NCBI GenBank assembly: GCA_028678555.1
Contig: JAJRDF010000083.1
Location: forward strand, 1-6,614
Length of the DNA: 6,614 bases
Direction of reading: 5' to 3'
From: Methanomicrobiales archaeon
GTDB taxonomy: Archaea; Halobacteriota; Methanomicrobia; Methanomicrobiales; JACTUA01
The stretch's first letter is position 1, and each line of letters begins with the position of its first letter. This document shows, one piece after another, positions 1-5,849 of the stretch. Under the pieces are notes generated by a model. The model worked only from the letters and a program-made list of their open reading frames with translations, was not told where the DNA came from and searched no databases. The translations under genes and the position numbers were made by a program.

Positions 1-255
1 GTCTCCGGAAGGGTCCAGTCCGTCGGGTTCCGGGCCTGCACCCGGAAGATAGCCACCCACCTGGGGATCACCGGGGAAGTCATGAACCTCCCGGACGGCA
101 GGGTCCGGATCTGCGCCAGCGCGGACCCGGCGTTGCTCGAGAAGTTCATCTCCCTCCTCCATGAATGCCCGAGGGTCGTGATCCGCTCCCTCTCCATCAC
201 CGACCGGGAACCCCAGTCCTATCCCAGCTTCTCGATCCGGCGCATGGTGGAGTGA
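1..255 (+). CDS. acyP: Acylphosphatase, 3' part (start outside window)
   Basis: Frame 1 is open from the window edge to a TGA at 253-255 and gives 84 residues, nearly the whole of a family that is usually about 90 residues. The visible N-terminus carries GRVQSVGFR (residues 3-11), the acylphosphatase phosphate-binding loop ending in the catalytic Arg (R11). It is followed by EVMNLPDGRV (26-35), which holds the catalytic Asn (N29). Acylphosphatases are small cytoplasmic enzymes that hydrolyse acyl phosphates such as carbamoyl phosphate and 1,3-bisphosphoglycerate. One departure is Ser in place of the usual Gly in the loop (QSV for QGV); Arg and Asn are intact, so I expect activity. Only a handful of N-terminal residues are missing. 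It converges on cas1 across an 88-nt gap. Carbamoyl phosphate is a known acylphosphatase substrate and also the ArcC substrate, but nothing in the layout ties the two functionally. Confidence 0.9.
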   Translation, partial: VSGRVQSVGFRACTRKIATHLGITGEVMNLPDGRVRICASADPALLEKFISLLHECPRVVIRSLSITDREPQSYPSFSIRRMVE

Positions 256-263
256 TCATTCCC

Positions 264-284
264 CGGAAAGGTCCACCCCTTCCG
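264..284 (+). terminator. Weak hairpin after acylphosphatase gene
   Basis: CGGAA (264-268) pairs with TTCCG (280-284), and GG (270-271) pairs with CC (277-278) across an A/C mismatch. This makes a 7-bp interrupted stem that begins 9 nt after the stop codon. No T-tract follows, so termination is only a guess from position. Confidence 0.25.
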
Positions 285-324
285 CGATGGCTCCACCTCA
301 CGACGGGGGGCCACTGATCTCTGG

Positions 325-338
325 CAGGGATCTCCCTG
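325..338 (-). terminator. Short hairpin just after cas1 stop codon
   Basis: CAGGG (325-329) and CCCTG (334-338) form a 5-bp stem with a 4-base loop, 5 nt past the cas1 stop codon on the minus strand. The stem is short and lacks the T-rich run typical of archaeal terminators. It could equally be an RNA 3'-end stabiliser or chance. Confidence 0.25.
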
Positions 339-343
339 TCCCG

Positions 344-1288
344 TCACACCATCGCACTGAAGGGATGCCGGCCGGTCACCGATTCCAGCAGCCTGCCTGC
401 GTATGCATCAATCTCGTCCCTGCCGATGGAGGCATGCAGCTGCTGCACCAGCCGGTGCGCCGTGCCCTCGGAGAGGTGGCAGCGGGGGGCGCTGCATTCA
501 TAGTCGTCCGGAGAGAGGGTTGCTCTCGCCATCCCGAACACCACCTCATCCACCATCCGGGGTTTCAGTGACTCCATCAGGTCATAGACAAGGCCCCCGG
601 CCCCCTCATGGAGCATCCCCCGCTCCGGGTCCAGCCGGGCACCGGTGAGGGAGAGGCAGCACTGGGAGTAGAGCACCGCGTACCCCAGGGAGAGCATGGC
701 GTTCACCGGGTCCTGGTGGGGCCGGCGGGTCCGCCGCCGGAACCCCAGCTCCGGGGGCAGGGTCCGGGAGATCACCTCGTAGTACATGTCCGAGGTGAGG
801 GTGGCAATCCGCCGGATCTCGTCCAGCTTCACCAGGAACTCCACCTCGGCCAGGGACTGCTGCAGCACCTCCCGCTCACCCTGGTAGAAGAGGGGATCCC
901 CCTTCTCCTCCTGGAGCTGCTCCAGGCGCATGAGCCTGGCCCGCATGGCTGCTGTCGTGATGGCCACGGCGTAGCGGTGGGCCGGGGCCGAGGCCTGGGC
1001 AGCCCGCACCTGCTCGTCCGGGCGATCCCCGTGGGGGTGGAGGAACCCCAGCGGGGTCCCGTCGGCATCAAAGAAGGAGAGGGAGGCCCCCCGCTTCAGC
1101 AGGTTGATGACCGCCGAGGTGTGCAGGTGATGGCCTCCCACGATCAGGAGGTGGCTCACGCCCGAGAGGGGCAGCGCCTGGACCCATCCGCCCTTCTGGA
1201 TCTGCAGCTGGGACTGCGTGGACCGGATATGGCTCCCGAAGCCGGTGACGGTGACCCACGGGACCTGCACGGGGATTTCGTTGTCCAT
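344..1288 (-). CDS. cas1: Stand-alone Cas1-family protein, catalytic Glu apparently replaced
   Basis: This 314-residue protein has the full Cas1 architecture. An N-terminal beta domain runs to about residue 85, with LLIVGGHHLHTSAV (47-60) and a following SFFDADG turn. A helical C-terminal domain carries RRPHQDPVNAMLS (188-200), GMLHEGAGG (224-232) and VYDLMESLKP (234-243). In active Cas1, which integrates spacers with Cas2, a Glu, His and Asp bind the metal. Here H227 and D236 are in place. Aligning IRRIATLTSDMYY (158-170) with the usual motif (Glu seven residues before a conserved Tyr) puts Ala162 where the Glu belongs. No cas2, effector gene or CRISPR array is visible, so this looks like a solo Cas1. 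The ATG at 1286-1288 fits the predicted leader but has no clear ribosome site. The family call is very firm. Activity is doubtful, and its role is unknown. Confidence 0.95.
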   Translation of the reverse strand: MDNEIPVQVPWVTVTGFGSHIRSTQSQLQIQKGGWVQALPLSGVSHLLIVGGHHLHTSAVINLLKRGASLSFFDADGTPLGFLHPHGDRPDEQVRAAQASAPAHRYAVAITTAAMRARLMRLEQLQEEKGDPLFYQGEREVLQQSLAEVEFLVKLDEIRRIATLTSDMYYEVISRTLPPELGFRRRTRRPHQDPVNAMLSLGYAVLYSQCCLSLTGARLDPERGMLHEGAGGLVYDLMESLKPRMVDEVVFGMARATLSPDDYECSAPRCHLSEGTAHRLVQQLHASIGRDEIDAYAGRLLESVTGRHPFSAMV

Positions 1289-1325
1289 GGGACAGGACTT
1301 CTCGTGGAGTATCTCGCCTGCCTGC

Positions 1326-1335
1326 CATAAAAAGG
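1326..1335. promoter_or_regulatory. AT-rich core, possible shared TATA box for cas1 and arcA
   Basis: CATAAAAAGG is the only strong A/T run between the divergent cas1 and arcA genes. Read on the minus strand it is CCTTTTTATG, TATA-like. Counting about 27 nt from its centre puts a cas1 transcript start near 1304, giving a 16-nt leader. On the plus strand the same spacing puts an arcA start near 1357, 43 nt before the ATG at 1400. One element could serve both directions, or only one. Spacing is inferred from general archaeal promoter geometry. Confidence 0.45.
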
Positions 1336-1375
1336 CCGCGATTCCGTGCCATGGACTGCGGGATCAAGGCTATCA

Positions 1376-1383
1376 GGGAGGAG
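1376..1383 (+). promoter_or_regulatory. Ribosome binding site candidate for arcA
   Basis: GGGAGGAG matches the anti-Shine-Dalgarno end of archaeal 16S rRNA. It lies 16 nt before the ATG at 1400, which is longer than usual. It lies downstream of the alternative GTG at 1346, so it argues against that upstream start. Confidence 0.45.
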
Positions 1384-1399
1384 CACCCACCTGACCCCC

Positions 1400-2683
1400 A
1401 TGCAGGCCGGTGCACGGGCCGAGTGGCATCCACTCCGGCACGTGATGGTCCACGAGCCCGGTATCGAGGTCTTCTTTGCACTCCTCTCACCCTGGCACCA
1501 CCTCTACGAGAGGTTCTTTGACCAGGGCCAGGCCCGGCGGGAACACCGGCAGCTCTGCGACCTCCTCCACGGATCCTTCGGGGTCCGCGTGCACCGGCTG
1601 ACGGATACGATCACGGAGGAGACCGTGGTTCGGCCGGAGATCCGCGGGGCACTCGTTTCCCTGGCCGCCTCCCGGATCCATGCAGAGGGCACGGGAGGGA
1701 TCCGGTGCGAGGCACAGTTCACCGGGGCCACGGAGGGGGATCCCCTGGCCCTCCGTCTCCGGGATCCCGGCCACCTGATCCGGATCGCCCTCCTGGACCC
1801 CCACCTGGATTTCTCCGGGGACGGTGTGCGGGTCACGCTGGGGAAGCCTCTCCACAACCTCTACTTCATGCGGGACCAGCAGGCGGCCACCGACCGGGGC
1901 ATCTGCACCGGCCGGATGGCCACCTCGGAACGGGAAGGGGAGGTCGCCCTCTGCAGCCTGGGGCTCTCGGCCCTGGGGATCACCCCCGCCGCCCGGGTCC
2001 CGGACGGCAGGTTCGAGGGCGGGGACTTCATCCCGGCGGGGGACGTGGCCTTCATCGGCCGGGGATCCCGAACCGACGCCCGTGGCGTGGAGGAAGTGCT
2101 GAAAAACGGGGTCGGGGCGGACGAGGTGGTGGTGGTGGAGGAACCGGTCCACCCGCTGATCCATGGGCGGGATCCCATGGTCTGCATGCACCTGGACACG
2201 TACCTGAACTTCCCGGCAGAAGGGGTGGCGGTGGGGTGCCCCCTGCTGCTCCGGGCGGCAAAGGTGACGGTCCTGCACCGGAGCGGGGATGGGTACGTCC
2301 CGGCCGGGGGACCGGGTGACCTGGAGGCATACCTGCGGGAGAAGGGGATGGACCTTGTGGAGATCTCAACCCTGGAGCAGCTCTGCTTTGCCACCAACTT
2401 CCTCTGCATCAGGAGCGGCACCTGCATCACCCCGGATACCGAGCAGCTGGCCCCCCTCATCCTCTCCCGGCTCAGGGAGAAGGCCGTGTGCGCGCCGGAG
2501 AAGTACGGTCCGCTGCTCCGGCAGGCAGAGCATGAGTATATCGCTCTCTCCTCAGAGGCCGAGTTCTTCCCCCACTCCCGGGCAGTCCACCGCCAGGGCC
2601 TGGAGATGACCCCCCTCCTCCTGACGAACGCCACCGGGGGGTACGGCGGCGCCCACTGCATGACCTGCACCCTCTCCCGCTGA
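1400..2683 (+). CDS. arcA: Arginine deiminase
   Basis: Hydrolyses L-arginine to L-citrulline and ammonia in the cytoplasm, the first step of the arginine deiminase pathway. From the ATG at 1400 it is 427 residues, normal for the family. The guanidino-modifying signature is complete: HEPGIE (18-23) at the N-terminus, NLYFMRD (153-159, Asp159), FEGGDF (205-210, Glu206), IGRGSRT (219-225, substrate carboxylate region), CMHLDT (262-267, His264 and Asp266), and GGAHCMTC (416-423) with nucleophile Cys420. Bacterial enzymes usually read RDP after the first motif; here it is RDQQ, a difference I would expect in an archaeal branch. A GTG at 1346 would add 18 residues, but it precedes the ribosome site and the predicted transcript start, so I prefer 1400. 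It is divergent from cas1 and convergent with arcC. No ornithine carbamoyltransferase or arginine/ornithine antiporter is nearby. Confidence 0.95.
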   Translation: MQAGARAEWHPLRHVMVHEPGIEVFFALLSPWHHLYERFFDQGQARREHRQLCDLLHGSFGVRVHRLTDTITEETVVRPEIRGALVSLAASRIHAEGTGGIRCEAQFTGATEGDPLALRLRDPGHLIRIALLDPHLDFSGDGVRVTLGKPLHNLYFMRDQQAATDRGICTGRMATSEREGEVALCSLGLSALGITPAARVPDGRFEGGDFIPAGDVAFIGRGSRTDARGVEEVLKNGVGADEVVVVEEPVHPLIHGRDPMVCMHLDTYLNFPAEGVAVGCPLLLRAAKVTVLHRSGDGYVPAGGPGDLEAYLREKGMDLVEISTLEQLCFATNFLCIRSGTCITPDTEQLAPLILSRLREKAVCAPEKYGPLLRQAEHEYIALSSEAEFFPHSRAVHRQGLEMTPLLLTNATGGYGGAHCMTCTLSR

Positions 2684-2684
2684 C

Positions 2685-2746
2685 GGCATGGGGGAATGCA
2701 GGTACCGCAGGTACCGGCATGGGAGTATGTAGGTACCGCAGGTACC
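2685..2746. repeat. Two tandem 31-bp units in arcA-arcC spacer
   Basis: Unit 1 is 2685-2715 and unit 2 is 2716-2746, directly abutting, with 28 of 31 positions identical. Each has a GGCATGGG-type head followed by two 9-bp modules of the form GCAGGTACC (the first module of unit 2 is GTAGGTACC). The array starts one base after the arcA stop codon and ends one base before the arcC stop codon, so it fills the whole spacer. The next 23 bases (2747-2769), which hold the arcC stop and last codons, match the unit at roughly 16-17 positions, like a diverged third copy. Confidence 0.9.
2701..2746. terminator. Pair of GGTACC hairpins between convergent genes
   Basis: Within each 31-bp unit, GGTACC-GCA-GGTACC (2701-2715 and 2732-2746) can fold as a 6-bp stem with a 3-base loop. 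GGTACC is self-complementary, so the same hairpins form on either strand. The position between two facing genes suits a bidirectional 3'-end signal. No T-tract follows on either strand, so intrinsic termination is unproven. Transcript processing or a protein-binding site are alternatives. Confidence 0.35.
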
Positions 2747-2747
2747 A

Positions 2748-3683
2748 TCACGGGGTGATGCAGGTGCCGGCAAGGCCCTGCAGGGCCCGGGGGGCATCCT
2801 CCAGGGACGTGATGATCCCGGCCTTCCCCCCGGAACGGGCGAACCGGATGCAGGCCTTCACCTTCGGGCCCATGGAGCCCTCCGGGAAATGCCCCTCCGC
2901 CAGGTACCGCTCCGCCTCAGCCGCGGTGATCCGCCCCAGGGGCTCTTCCTGCGGGGTGTCATGGAAGAGGGAGGCGTGAGGGACATCGGTGAGGATCAGG
3001 AGGACGTCGGCATCCAGGGCGTCGGCCATGAGTCCGGCGGTCAGGTCCTTGTCGATCACTGCTTCCACGCCCCGGAGGGTCCCGTCCGCGTCCGCTGTAA
3101 CCGGGATCCCGCCACCCCCGGCGGCCACCACGATGAACCCCTCGTCGCTGAGGATCCGGAGGGAGTTCTGCTCCACGATGCGCACCGGCTCGGGTGAAGG
3201 GACGACCCGGCGGAACCTGCCGGGTTCCACCTCATGCAGGGTCCAGCCCGGGCGATCGGAATGCGCCATCGCCTCCTCCCGTGTGTAGAACGGCCCGATG
3301 GGCTTCTCCGGCCGGCCGAAGGCAGGGTCCGCGGGATCGATGACGGTCTGGGTGACGAGGGTGATGACCCGCCGGTGCACGCCTGCCCGGCGGAGGGCGT
3401 TCTCCAGCGCCTGCTGGATCAGGTACCCGATGAGCCCCTGGCTCTCTGCCCCGCAGATGTCCAGGGGCATCAGGGGCAGGATCTCCTGCGCACACTCCAT
3501 GCGGAGCAGGATATCACCCACCTGCGGACCGTTCCCATGGGTGATGGCCACCTGGTGCCCCAGGGCCACGAGCCCCGCGATGTGGGCGGCCGCGTACTCC
3601 ACATGGGTCCGCTGCTCCTCTGCGGTCCCCTGCTCCCCCCGTCGCAGGATGGCGTTCCCGCCCAGGGCCACGACCAGCTTCAT
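2748..3683 (-). CDS. arcC: Carbamate kinase
   Basis: Catalyses carbamoyl phosphate + ADP to ATP + carbamate (which decays to ammonia and CO2), the ATP-yielding last step of the arginine deiminase pathway. At 311 residues it has the usual length. Amino-acid-kinase motifs are all present: VVALGGNAIL (4-13), THGNGPQVGD (48-57), the QGLIGYLIQQAL helix (82-93), AAGGGGIPV (187-195), VIDKDLTAGLMA (209-220, Lys212), LTDVPHA (231-237) and GSMGPKVKA (269-277). The in-frame ORF extends 18 codons upstream, but MKLVVALGGN is the family N-terminus and the predicted transcript starts at about this ATG (3681-3683). A close GAGGGG sits 1 nt before the ATG. It faces arcA, so the two pathway genes are not co-transcribed. 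Carbamate kinase can also run in reverse, making carbamoyl phosphate. The C-terminal GTCITP is encoded by DNA that is also found inside arcA. Confidence 0.97.
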   Translation of the reverse strand: MKLVVALGGNAILRRGEQGTAEEQRTHVEYAAAHIAGLVALGHQVAITHGNGPQVGDILLRMECAQEILPLMPLDICGAESQGLIGYLIQQALENALRRAGVHRRVITLVTQTVIDPADPAFGRPEKPIGPFYTREEAMAHSDRPGWTLHEVEPGRFRRVVPSPEPVRIVEQNSLRILSDEGFIVVAAGGGGIPVTADADGTLRGVEAVIDKDLTAGLMADALDADVLLILTDVPHASLFHDTPQEEPLGRITAAEAERYLAEGHFPEGSMGPKVKACIRFARSGGKAGIITSLEDAPRALQGLAGTCITP

Positions 3684-3707
3684 ACCCCTCTGTTCTGCGG
3701 GGGGGGA

Positions 3708-3714
3708 GATATAG
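3708..3714 (-). promoter_or_regulatory. TATA box candidate for arcC (leaderless)
   Basis: On the minus strand this reads CTATATC in an otherwise G/C-rich 50-nt gap after the membrane regulator gene. Its centre (3711) is 28 nt upstream of the first base of the arcC ATG (3683), so the transcript should start at or within a few bases of the start codon. This gives arcC its own promoter although the upstream gene is on the same strand. Confidence 0.5.
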
Positions 3715-3733
3715 GGAGAGGAAGGCGATCCGT

Positions 3734-4690
3734 TCACCGGGGCCCGGTGTCCTCCCGGGAGAGGCGGATCAGGTTCTCACGGCCTTTCTTCACCTTGATG
3801 ATGGCCTTCTTCTCATGGAGGACCGCGAGGGCAGCGGAAACCGTGGACTTGGGCATGCCCAGCCGCTGCGTCATCTCGGACTGGTACATCTCCCCGCCGC
3901 TGCCCTCCAGGAGAAGGAGAATCCGGTCCTCCAGGTTCCTGGCATCCACCTCGGGGAGCGGGGGGGTATCCGGAATGGCAGGCTCCGGCAGGGGAGGCAC
4001 CTCCTTCTTCCTCCGCAGGAGGAACAGGACGGCAAGGAGGATGATGGCGCCGGCTGCAGCGGCGGCCGCGATGACGGTGATGGGGAGGCCTTCTCTCGCA
4101 AGCAACACTTCCGGTTCACCGGGGCCGAAGGACCGCATCCCGTACCAGACGAGGCCATCCTGGGCGCGGTCAGGGGCAGGATCCGCCTGACGGACGGTAT
4201 AGCCGGCGGGCGGCCGGATGATCAGCGTGTGGTCCCGGGTCAGGTAGAGGCCCCCCACGAAGGCGTCTCCCACCTCCAGGCCTTCGTCCTTCTCCGCAAA
4301 GCCATCCCACGTGAACGTATACCGGACCACGCCGTAGGTGCCGGTCGGCACCGTCTGGATGGCAGAATCGGAGGTGAAATCCCGTGCATGCATCGGCCGG
4401 CCGGTAGCCACCCCGGCCTGGCTGGCTGACCGCTCCATGAGAGCCTGGAACTCGGGGAGGTGCACCGACCTCAGGTCCCGGGTGTAGTTACCAAAGGCGG
4501 TCTCATCGGCAGCACCGGCGAGGAGGGTTCGGAACTCCACGGTCCAGACGGCAGATCCATCCTCCTGGATCTGGAGGCTGTAGGTGGTCATCTCCCGGGA
4601 TCCGGTCTGGCCGGCCGCGGGGGCCACGACGATGAGGAAAATGCAGAGGAGAAGGAGCCCTGCCGCTCCAGGAAGCCCTGCCCTCTTCAT
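3734..4690 (-). CDS. Membrane-anchored winged-helix regulator
   Basis: A predicted one-membrane-span transcription regulator. From the ATG at 4690 it has 318 residues; a GTG two codons upstream is possible (numbering here starts at the GTG). A signal peptide covers about 1-29 (LPGAAGLLLLCIF core, APAAG before the cut). A beta-rich extracytoplasmic domain (about 35-200) includes TYSLQIQEDGSAVWTV and GVVRYTFTW. A transmembrane helix lies at about 205-227, followed by RRKK as a stop-transfer signal. A proline-rich linker (232-249) leads to a C-terminal winged helix (about 253-314), with LEDRILLLLEGSG, MYQSEMTQRLG and recognition helix MPKSTVSAALAVL, then a basic wing. The layout suggests an external signal controlling DNA binding at the membrane. 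From memory this resembles archaeal DUF7345/DUF7343-type proteins; the numbers are unverified. It lies 81 nt downstream of the secreted DUF5667-like gene on the same strand. Target genes are unknown. Confidence 0.85.
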   Translation of the reverse strand: MKRAGLPGAAGLLLLCIFLIVVAPAAGQTGSREMTTYSLQIQEDGSAVWTVEFRTLLAGAADETAFGNYTRDLRSVHLPEFQALMERSASQAGVATGRPMHARDFTSDSAIQTVPTGTYGVVRYTFTWDGFAEKDEGLEVGDAFVGGLYLTRDHTLIIRPPAGYTVRQADPAPDRAQDGLVWYGMRSFGPGEPEVLLAREGLPITVIAAAAAAGAIILLAVLFLLRRKKEVPPLPEPAIPDTPPLPEVDARNLEDRILLLLEGSGGEMYQSEMTQRLGMPKSTVSAALAVLHEKKAIIKVKKGRENLIRLSREDTGPR

Positions 4691-4771
4691 GTACACGCCC
4701 CGGTACCCGGCGAAGTCCTGAAACGTGATGTGAGAATTGGGGGAGATCGATACGCTGAGGGGATACGGGCG

Positions 4772-5725
4772 TCAGCCCTCCTGGCCAGAGTTACCGGATC
4801 CCTTGGCGTTCCCATCAGCGTCCTTGTCCTTCTCTTTGTCCTTGTCCTTCCCCTGGTCTCCCGATCCGGGCTGCGGGGTCCCGGGGGTGGTCTGGACCGT
4901 GGTGGGTTCGACCGTGGGAGACGGGGCTGCGGTCAGGGTTCCTGTGATGACCTCATCCGTTCCCTTCGGCGTGTCCTTGTCCTTGTCCTGGCCATGGCCC
5001 TGTCCCGCTCCGGGTTTCTGATCCCCGGGGGTGGTCTGGACCGTGGCGGGTTCCGTCGTCCCGGTCTCGTCAGGAGAAGGACTCGCCGTCGGGGTTTCGG
5101 TACCAGATCCTTCCGTTCCCTTCGGCTTATTCTTTTCCTTCTCCTGGACCATGACGGTCACCATCTCCTTCCCGCCCACCTCCTTCAGCTGGATCTTCAC
5201 CTTCGTCCTCTCGGTGAACCGGTCCTGGACGGCGGTACTGTCGTCCAGGATTTCGGCCAGGGTTGCACTGTCCGGGTAGGCCGACTGCAGGTCCTCTATA
5301 ATGGCATGGTACCTGAACATGGTCTTCTGCACCGGGACCAGGTCCTCCTCATCAACACCGGGGCGGTCCAGCTCCCCGGAGGCCTGGTTCAGTTTCTCCT
5401 GGTAGGCCTCCATGGCCCTGTCCGCCGAGGTGAACTCCCGGTACTTCAGCATGGTCTTGGTCTCTGAGATCCGGAGTTCGGCATGGACCATCATCTTCTC
5501 CATGCGCTCCGTCTCATCAGCGGTGAAGGCCTCGTCCAGGTTCTCCATCGCGAGTCTCATGCCGTAGAAGATGCTGTCCGGGCCCAGGGTTCCCTGGTAC
5601 TCAGGCACATCATCGACCAGTGAATCGGTGCTGGCCACGGTCTGCGCCCCCGTGCTGCAGAGCAGAAGGCAAAAGATCAGGGCGAGCAGCGCAAGGCCCC
5701 GTGGCATGGTGCGGTTGTGATGCAT
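4772..5725 (-). CDS. Secreted DUF5667-like protein with repetitive tail
   Basis: 317 residues, function unknown. A signal peptide spans about 1-27 (GLALLALIFCLLLC core, likely cut after STGA); the Cys is not in a convincing lipobox. Residues 45-118 contain TLGPDSIFYGMRLAMENLDE, then charged helices (ADETERMEKMMVHAELRISE) and a region rich in Ala, Glu and Gln. This is the pattern of DUF5667 domains (GxxPDSxxYxLK, then E/K-rich helices). A second helical segment covers about 125-195. From 196 on the chain is low-complexity: Thr/Pro/Ser linkers alternating with KDKDKEKDKD stretches. There is no C-terminal anchor. The ATG at 5725 has an AGGGAG ribosome site 6 nt upstream, preferred over the ATG at 5707. 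It likely works outside the membrane, possibly with the adjacent membrane regulator. DUF5667 is found near sigma/anti-sigma genes in bacteria (from memory). Confidence 0.82.
   Translation of the reverse strand: MHHNRTMPRGLALLALIFCLLLCSTGAQTVASTDSLVDDVPEYQGTLGPDSIFYGMRLAMENLDEAFTADETERMEKMMVHAELRISETKTMLKYREFTSADRAMEAYQEKLNQASGELDRPGVDEEDLVPVQKTMFRYHAIIEDLQSAYPDSATLAEILDDSTAVQDRFTERTKVKIQLKEVGGKEMVTVMVQEKEKNKPKGTEGSGTETPTASPSPDETGTTEPATVQTTPGDQKPGAGQGHGQDKDKDTPKGTDEVITGTLTAAPSPTVEPTTVQTTPGTPQPGSGDQGKDKDKEKDKDADGNAKGSGNSGQEG
4820..5128 (-). repeat. Two imperfect ~50-codon repeats in the DUF5667 protein tail
   Basis: Residues 200-251 (4973-5128) and 252-302 (4820-4972) share the order PKGT, Thr/Pro/Ser stretch, EPxTVQTTPG, Gln/Gly linker, then a Lys-Asp run. 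At the DNA level the block around GGTGGTCTGGACCGTGG recurs at an offset of 144 nt with very few changes. This points to an in-frame internal duplication, with drift in the linkers. Confidence 0.75.
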
Positions 5726-5731
5726 GGGTAT

Positions 5732-5737
5732 CTCCCT
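5732..5737 (-). promoter_or_regulatory. Ribosome binding site for the DUF5667-like gene
   Basis: On the minus strand AGGGAG lies 6 nt before the ATG at 5725. It supports that ATG over the in-frame ATG at 5707, which has no such site. Confidence 0.55.
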
Positions 5738-5849
5738 GTGGTATCCGGTTATGTTCTGCTATTCCAGTCTGGTATCCGCGGGGAGATAATGCTCCCCAGA
5801 GTCCACCGATCCGGCGACCGTCCGCATCCCGTGCTGGCGGGGAAAAACC

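Noticed and set aside
344..1288. Casposon (self-synthesising transposon with a Cas1 integrase)
   Set aside because: No family B DNA polymerase, no terminal inverted repeats and no target-site duplication around the gene; the neighbours are housekeeping-type genes.
608..1330. Long plus-strand open frame opposite cas1
   Set aside because: Gly/Pro/Arg-rich shadow of a clear Cas1 gene; very high GC keeps antisense frames open. No recognisable domain.
1487..2278. Minus-strand open frame opposite arcA
   Set aside because: Low-complexity His/Pro/Gly-rich translation lying entirely opposite a well-conserved arginine deiminase.
2685..2746. CRISPR array near cas1
   Set aside because: The two 31-bp units abut without spacers and share an internal 9-bp module, so they are a simple tandem duplication. 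No other repeat-spacer pattern is present.
3698..3708. G-run upstream of arcC as a possible quadruplex or regulatory site
   Set aside because: It is a single run of Gs in a GC-rich genome, without the four spaced tracts needed for a quadruplex.
3234..4190. Plus-strand open frame opposite arcC and the membrane regulator
   Set aside because: It spans two confident minus-strand genes and their spacer and has no family signature.
4460..5467. Plus-strand open frame of over 300 codons opposite the DUF5667-like gene
   Set aside because: The Leu/Val/Arg-rich repeats are the antisense reading of Lys-Asp and Thr-Pro repeats. The minus-strand product has a signal peptide, a known domain pattern and a ribosome site.
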